Made by a program: the position numbers and the translations under genes. The notes under the pieces are model-generated. The model made no database searches. It saw only the letters and a list, made by a program, of their open reading frames with translations, and was not told the origin of the DNA. DNA of 64,000 nt from Deltaproteobacteria bacterium (GTDB taxonomy: Bacteria > SZUA-79 > Acidulodesulfobacterales > Acidulodesulfobacteraceae), in assembly GCA_023489335.1 (NCBI GenBank), contig JAMDCP010000011.1:62001-126000 (forward strand), given 5' to 3'. Below, one piece after another: positions 60,825 through 64,000 of the stretch (the first letter of the stretch is position 1; every line of letters begins with the position of its first letter).

Positions 60825-62216
60825 ATGAAAAAGAAATTGGTAATAACTATGGTTGCTTTGTTTGTTTTAGCGCTTTCTTTCGCTATGGCGCCGAAAAAAG
60901 CAAACGCAATTCCGGCTTTTGCTCAAAAGTATCATTTTTCATGCGCAGTTTGCCACACGGTTTTCCCGAACCTTAACCCGTTCGGAAGAGCGTTCTGGAG
61001 AAACGGCTTCAGGCTTCCCGGAACAAACGGAACTCCGTCCGACGCAACACAGATTACCGAAGGTTTGAGTCTTCCGAACCCATGGCCGGTTCCGATAATG
61101 GTCGAAGGTATAATTACCTATCAGCATTATACGAATGAAAATGTAAGTAATGCAATTCCCCAGCAGACAGATGCCTTTGGCATTGATGGCGCCATAGTTA
61201 CAGGCGGCGCATTTAAGCTTTACACCCCGCTTGCGGATTCGCTTTCTTTTTATACACACTGGACTGTCGGCGGTAATGTAAAGTTAAAGCAGGTTTTCGC
61301 ATCTTTAAACGGGCTCGGAACTGGTTTTGGTCTTCCATCACACCTGTTTAATTTAAAATTAGGCCAGGTAACAACCGCATCCCCGTACTTTTATAGACAG
61401 GCGCCTTTCTATCTTACCGCAGGTCCTGTGCAGAATGGCCAGGGGTTAGCAGTCGGTTATGACACTGAAGCCGGTAACTTAATTCATAAAAGAAACGCGG
61501 GTTTTGCCCTTTACGGAACGCCGGGCTATCATTTGTGGTATAAAGTAAGCGTTACTAATGATGCAGGCGGAAGTACCGTGAATGCCAATTCAAACACCAC
61601 GGGCGTAAGCAATGCAATGGAGTATTCTTACCAGTTAAAAGAATATGCTCCAATCCCGATGGGTCAGCTTGAGTTCGGGTATTACGGAGCCTCAATATCC
61701 CAGCCGCTTTATAACGCAGCCATTGGCGCTTGGAATACCAGTGTTCAGGTTAATGGCGTGGATGTTGACCTTGCAAACGATATTTATGAACTTGGTTTAA
61801 CCTATATGCAGCAAAGAGATAACCATCCTTACGGTCCTAACGGTATTACTTTTAACGGCAATACCCAGAATTCAAACGGTTATGATACATTTGAAGTTTA
61901 CGGCAGATATTTATTCCCGCAAATTGGTAATGGCTTAATGCTCTCTGCGGATTACGCGGCATACAGCTGGACGCATAAAGATGCGCAGGAAGCCTATAAT
62001 GGTAATAATCCTGGAGCCAGTTGTTCCAACGCCAGTCTTTATCAGTCAGGAACATATACATCATCCAACGGCTGCACCAACGAAGGCATAAAGGATGCGT
62101 TTGCCATTAATGCCGAATACAACCTGGCATACAACGCTCATTTGTACCTTGGATATTTGTTCACCAATAAATCTGAGGACAATACAGTTGGCGCAGGTCT
62201 TGACTTTGCATTCTAA
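60825..62216 (+). CDS. cyc2: Cyc2-like fused outer-membrane cytochrome-porin
   Basis: A 463-aa protein: signal peptide 1-28 (cleavage after KKANA), then an N-terminal monohaem segment with CAVCH at 40-44. The context IPAFAQKYHFSCAVCHTVFP, then NPFGRAFWRNGF, matches the Cyc2 consensus (A-x-P-x-FAR, CxxCH, P-x-L, GR-x-F-x-x-x-G-[YF]). The rest is rich in alternating hydrophobic/aromatic strands typical of a porin barrel and ends in Phe, the outer-membrane insertion signal. In iron oxidisers Cyc2 accepts electrons from extracellular Fe(II); the same is possible here, but related proteins may serve other electron exchange. Two Cys near residue 405-416 may form a surface disulfide. RBS GAGAGGAAAG. 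Confidence 0.85.
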   Translation: MKKKLVITMVALFVLALSFAMAPKKANAIPAFAQKYHFSCAVCHTVFPNLNPFGRAFWRNGFRLPGTNGTPSDATQITEGLSLPNPWPVPIMVEGIITYQHYTNENVSNAIPQQTDAFGIDGAIVTGGAFKLYTPLADSLSFYTHWTVGGNVKLKQVFASLNGLGTGFGLPSHLFNLKLGQVTTASPYFYRQAPFYLTAGPVQNGQGLAVGYDTEAGNLIHKRNAGFALYGTPGYHLWYKVSVTNDAGGSTVNANSNTTGVSNAMEYSYQLKEYAPIPMGQLEFGYYGASISQPLYNAAIGAWNTSVQVNGVDVDLANDIYELGLTYMQQRDNHPYGPNGITFNGNTQNSNGYDTFEVYGRYLFPQIGNGLMLSADYAAYSWTHKDAQEAYNGNNPGASCSNASLYQSGTYTSSNGCTNEGIKDAFAINAEYNLAYNAHLYLGYLFTNKSEDNTVGAGLDFAF

Positions 62217-62258
62217 TCCGGCTAACGCAGGGTTGTGATTGCAATTGCAATAAAAATT

Positions 62259-62296
62259 AAAGCGGAAGCGGCTTTCTAAGCCCTTCCGCTTTTTTT
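62259..62296 (+). terminator. Rho-independent terminator after the cyc2-like gene
   Basis: Stem AAAGCGGAAG / CTTCCGCTTT continued by GGCTT / AAGCC with one bulged C, 3-base loop, then a run of T. It closes a single-gene transcript. Confidence 0.85.
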
Positions 62297-62397
62297 CTCC
62301 TTCTTTCCTATCTCATAAAATCCCGTTATGAAAGCATTATTTTTTGTGGTATAATAAAAAAATAAATAAAATTGTTCCATAACTTCAATAATCAACC

Positions 62398-62649
62398 ATG
62401 TCATCCAGGGCATTTAAACACACTGATTACTTTGCTTTTACAAAAGAACGGCCTGATAGGAAAATTATTAAGGATGACTGGATATTGGAAACTATCAAAT
62501 ATCCTCAAAAAATTGAAATTCAGAAGGACGGAAGGATAAGAAAATGGAAATATATTAATGAAGTTGAAAAATATTTGAGGATAATTTTACTGGAAGACGG
62601 CGAAACCGTCCATAACGCTTTTTTTGATAGAAATTTTAAGGAGGAATAA
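62398..62649 (+). CDS. Small DUF4258-like protein, putative toxin partner
   Basis: An 83-aa protein with a recurring pattern: short N-terminus, WILETIKYPQKIEIQKDGRIRKWKYINEVEKYLRIILLEDGETVHNAFFDR. Proteins of this shape are typically encoded immediately before DUF2283 proteins, as here (2-base gap). A RelE-like or DUF4258-type fold is likely, but toxin activity is inference. A TATAAT lies at 62350-62355 without a clear -35. Confidence 0.6.
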   Translation: MSSRAFKHTDYFAFTKERPDRKIIKDDWILETIKYPQKIEIQKDGRIRKWKYINEVEKYLRIILLEDGETVHNAFFDRNFKEE

Positions 62650-62651
62650 CA

Positions 62652-62873
62652 ATGAAAATAAGATATTTTTCCGATACGGACACGGCATTTATAGAATTTT
62701 CCGACAAACCTGTTATGGAAACTAAAGAGATATCAGAAAATCTTTACATCGATACGGATGAAAGCGGAAACATAGTCAGCATGACCATAGAGCATGCAAA
62801 AGAAAAAGCCAATATGTCAGAGATAACTTATTTGCAGATGGATTCTAATAGCCAAAAGACAGCCCACGCTTAA
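62652..62873 (+). CDS. DUF2283-family protein, putative antitoxin partner
   Basis: A 73-aa protein matching the DUF2283 pattern: MKIRYFSDTDTAFIEFSD, ETKEISENLYIDTDESGNIVSMTIEHA. Widespread and often next to small RelE-like or DUF4258-like genes; biochemical role unknown. RBS AAGGAGG. Confidence 0.78.
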   Translation: MKIRYFSDTDTAFIEFSDKPVMETKEISENLYIDTDESGNIVSMTIEHAKEKANMSEITYLQMDSNSQKTAHA

Positions 62874-62974
62874 TAAAGGGGACAGATCTATTTTATATTC
62901 CAATCCCGCCCGCATTTGCCGGCTTTATCCGTAATACGCTTTAATATAATGTTTAGAATTTAGATTTTAAAATG

Positions 62975-63011
62975 TTGACAAATAAAAATATATGGTATAT
63001 TATACCATATA
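62975..63011 (+). promoter_or_regulatory. Promoter with overlapping 23-base operator of the tumE-tumA-like pair
   Basis: -35 TTGACA (62975-62980), -10 TATTAT (62998-63003), 17-base spacer. A perfect inverted repeat, arms TATATGGTATA (62989-62999) and TATACCATATA (63001-63011) around one T, covers the -10. This placement is typical for autorepression by an antitoxin. Confidence 0.75.
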
Positions 63012-63042
63012 TAATGGAAAAAGAACATAAATACATATAAAT

Positions 63043-63330
63043 ATGGGAGCTAAATTATTATTCCGTCAAAAGAATATCTATCCTAACGGGGATATTGTCG
63101 AGATGAAGATATGGCGGGTGCCGGACTCGGACGATAAGCCGCATGGATTAAAATATTCGCTCGTCTATATTCAAAACGGCAAAATAATTTTGGGATTCGA
63201 TAACGCCGAGGGCAAAGGCGACCATAAGCATTATAAAGGTAGAGAATACAACTACGATTTTAAAAGTGTAGATAAATTAATTAAAGATTTTTATGGTATT
63301 ATCGAAAAAATAAGGAGCGGCAAACAATGA
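63043..63330 (+). CDS. TumE-like toxin (DUF6516)
   Basis: A 95-aa protein with the TumE/DUF6516 signature: FDNAEGKGDHKHYKGREYNYDF near 50-71 and VDKLIKDFYGIIEKI at the end. In characterised systems TumE is the toxin of the tumE-tumA module. The gene starts 32 bases after the operator and overlaps the next gene by four bases (ATGA), as expected for a toxin-first operon. Target unknown. Confidence 0.75.
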   Translation: MGAKLLFRQKNIYPNGDIVEMKIWRVPDSDDKPHGLKYSLVYIQNGKIILGFDNAEGKGDHKHYKGREYNYDFKSVDKLIKDFYGIIEKIRSGKQ

Positions 63331-63701
63331 AAGTAAAAAAAATAAATATAGGCATAAAAAGTTTAAACGAAAGCCTCGAAAATTTTGCCGATACATGGAA
63401 ACAACTTGAATCCGGCAAAAAAGTTAAGAAAGAAGAGGCAATATATTTTGAATCTATAGATGCCGTAAGGTCGGTTCTTACGAACAACAGGCTCTTAATT
63501 CTTAAAACAATCAAAGAAAAGCATCCTAAATCCATATATGAACTATCAGGGATGCTGGGAAGAAATTTAAAAAACGTTAATCAGGATTTAGATATGCTTG
63601 TTAGAATAGGGCTTGTGGAACTTAAAAAAGAAAAAACCGATAAAGACCGTGTTATTCCCTTTGTGAATTATAATGAAATTATGCTTGCGATACCCGTATA
63701 A
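63327..63701 (+). CDS. TumA-like antitoxin, winged-helix DNA-binding protein
   Basis: A 124-aa protein with a C-terminal winged helix (RLLILKTIKEKHPKSIYELSGMLGRNLKNVNQDLDMLVRIGLVEL, about 53-98), the COG4190/HVO_A0114-type pattern. The N-terminus is polar and helical and probably contacts the toxin. It most likely binds the inverted repeat over the promoter. Overlaps the toxin gene by 4 bases. Confidence 0.75.
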   Translation: MKVKKINIGIKSLNESLENFADTWKQLESGKKVKKEEAIYFESIDAVRSVLTNNRLLILKTIKEKHPKSIYELSGMLGRNLKNVNQDLDMLVRIGLVELKKEKTDKDRVIPFVNYNEIMLAIPV

Positions 63702-63736
63702 CTGGACGAAAAAAGCTGTCCGAAAAATTGAAAAAT

Positions 63737-63870
63737 GGTATCCGATTTATGATATAAGATATAATTAGTAACATAATTAAAAAAGTTTTATTGTTTAACA
63801 CAAAATAAATTTTGAATAAACGTATTTTTATATAATATAAAAGGCATAATATAAAAGGTGTCCGATTTAT
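63737..63870 (+). repeat. GGTrTCCGATTTAT motif, copies 2 and 3
   Basis: Copies at 63737-63750 and 63857-63870, 120 bases apart, with an AT-rich stretch between. The gap 63702-63913 otherwise holds nothing recognised. Confidence 0.4.
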
Positions 63871-63913
63871 TTGTTACATTTATTTATTTCATTTCAAATG
63901 GGGGGCAGGGTGT

Positions 63914-64000
63914 ATGGACTATGGTTTAAAAAACAGGCTTTCGAGAATCATTAAGCCAGAGGATAACAGGACGGTTATGCTTGCGATAGACCACGGTTAT
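63914..64000 (+). CDS. LsrF/DhnA-type class I aldolase, 5' fragment
   Basis: First 29 codons of a gene cut by the window end. The opening ([19 protein letters not shown], then [10 protein letters not shown]) matches the LsrF/DhnA family, which includes class I fructose-bisphosphate aldolases and 3-hydroxy-5-phosphonooxypentane-2,4-dione thiolase. The active-site Lys is outside the window. GGGGGGCAGGG precedes the ATG. Substrate cannot be decided from the fragment. Confidence 0.72.
   Translation, partial: MDYGLKNRLSRIIKPEDNRTVMLAIDHGY

Noticed and set aside
60764-60976. 70-codon frame overlapping the cyc2 start
   Set aside because: Out of frame with the clearly coding cyc2 gene and ends inside it; no ribosome-binding site.

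Overview
The window is about 64 kb of AT-rich bacterial chromosome, densely coded and mostly housekeeping. The cell is a Gram-negative (diderm) rod: the window carries mreBCD, mrdA and rodA, BamD- and LolB-like lipoproteins, a secretin, type IV pilus genes (pilM, pilN, pilO, a pilP-like gene, pilT), SecDF/YajC and TatC. Gene order (surE-pcm-rpoS; queA-tgt-yajC-secD-secF; tmk-holB-PSP1-metG-tatD; recA-recX-alaS) resembles deltaproteobacterial lineages. A Cyc2-like outer-membrane cytochrome-porin, a small cytochrome c, TusA-type sulfur carriers and an Isc cluster point to an iron/sulfur-metabolising organism. An acid-mine-drainage deltaproteobacterium (the Sva0485 / Candidatus Acidulodesulfobacterales group) is my guess from this content; no rRNA is present to test it.

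Layout. 1-7.1 kb: purH (-), a tiny lipoprotein, purE, a small DMT-type membrane protein, tsaC, mtnP, a PfkB kinase, a TPR lipoprotein and a RodZ-like protein. 7.1-10.3 kb: a lone COG4280-like membrane protein, an HNH nuclease/DNA methyltransferase pair (type II restriction-modification) and a tusA with its own terminator. 10.3-13.1 kb: pilP-like, secretin and tatC (+), meeting a long minus-strand run that reads queA-tgt-yajC-secD-secF-recJ-pilM-pilN-pilO from 22.7 down to 13.05 kb. 22.8-28.6 kb: tmk-holB-ricT-metG and a TatD/radical-SAM fusion. 28.6-29.7 kb: a YhaM-like HD protein (-). 29.8-47.4 kb: a plus-strand run of cell-shape, recombination, pilus-retraction, tRNA-synthetase and envelope genes. 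47.4-57.7 kb: infC-rpmI-rplT, IHF-like, MerR, surE, pcm, rpoS, a kinase fusion, two glycosyltransferases, apt and a cytochrome c. 57.7-60.3 kb: an unusual iscS-iscU-tusA cluster framed by two almost identical inverted repeats. 60.5-62.3 kb: the cyc2-like gene with a long structured leader. 62.4-63.7 kb: two small toxin-antitoxin-like pairs. The window ends inside an LsrF/DhnA-type aldolase gene.

Points of greatest interest. (1) The IscS/NifS homologue at 58192-59388 has Arg in place of the PLP-binding Lys, and has also lost the PLP-contacting Gln and the substrate-binding Arg, while keeping the catalytic Cys loop and an IscU/TusA neighbourhood. (2) The Cyc2-like fusion is a candidate for electron exchange with iron outside the cell. 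(3) Between about 48 and 60.3 kb there is a family of modular palindromic repeats with constant ends and an exchangeable central hairpin. One central hairpin module also sits inside an unrelated repeat.

No tRNA, rRNA, CRISPR array or transposase gene was recognised. All calls come from reading the sequence; no database search was possible.
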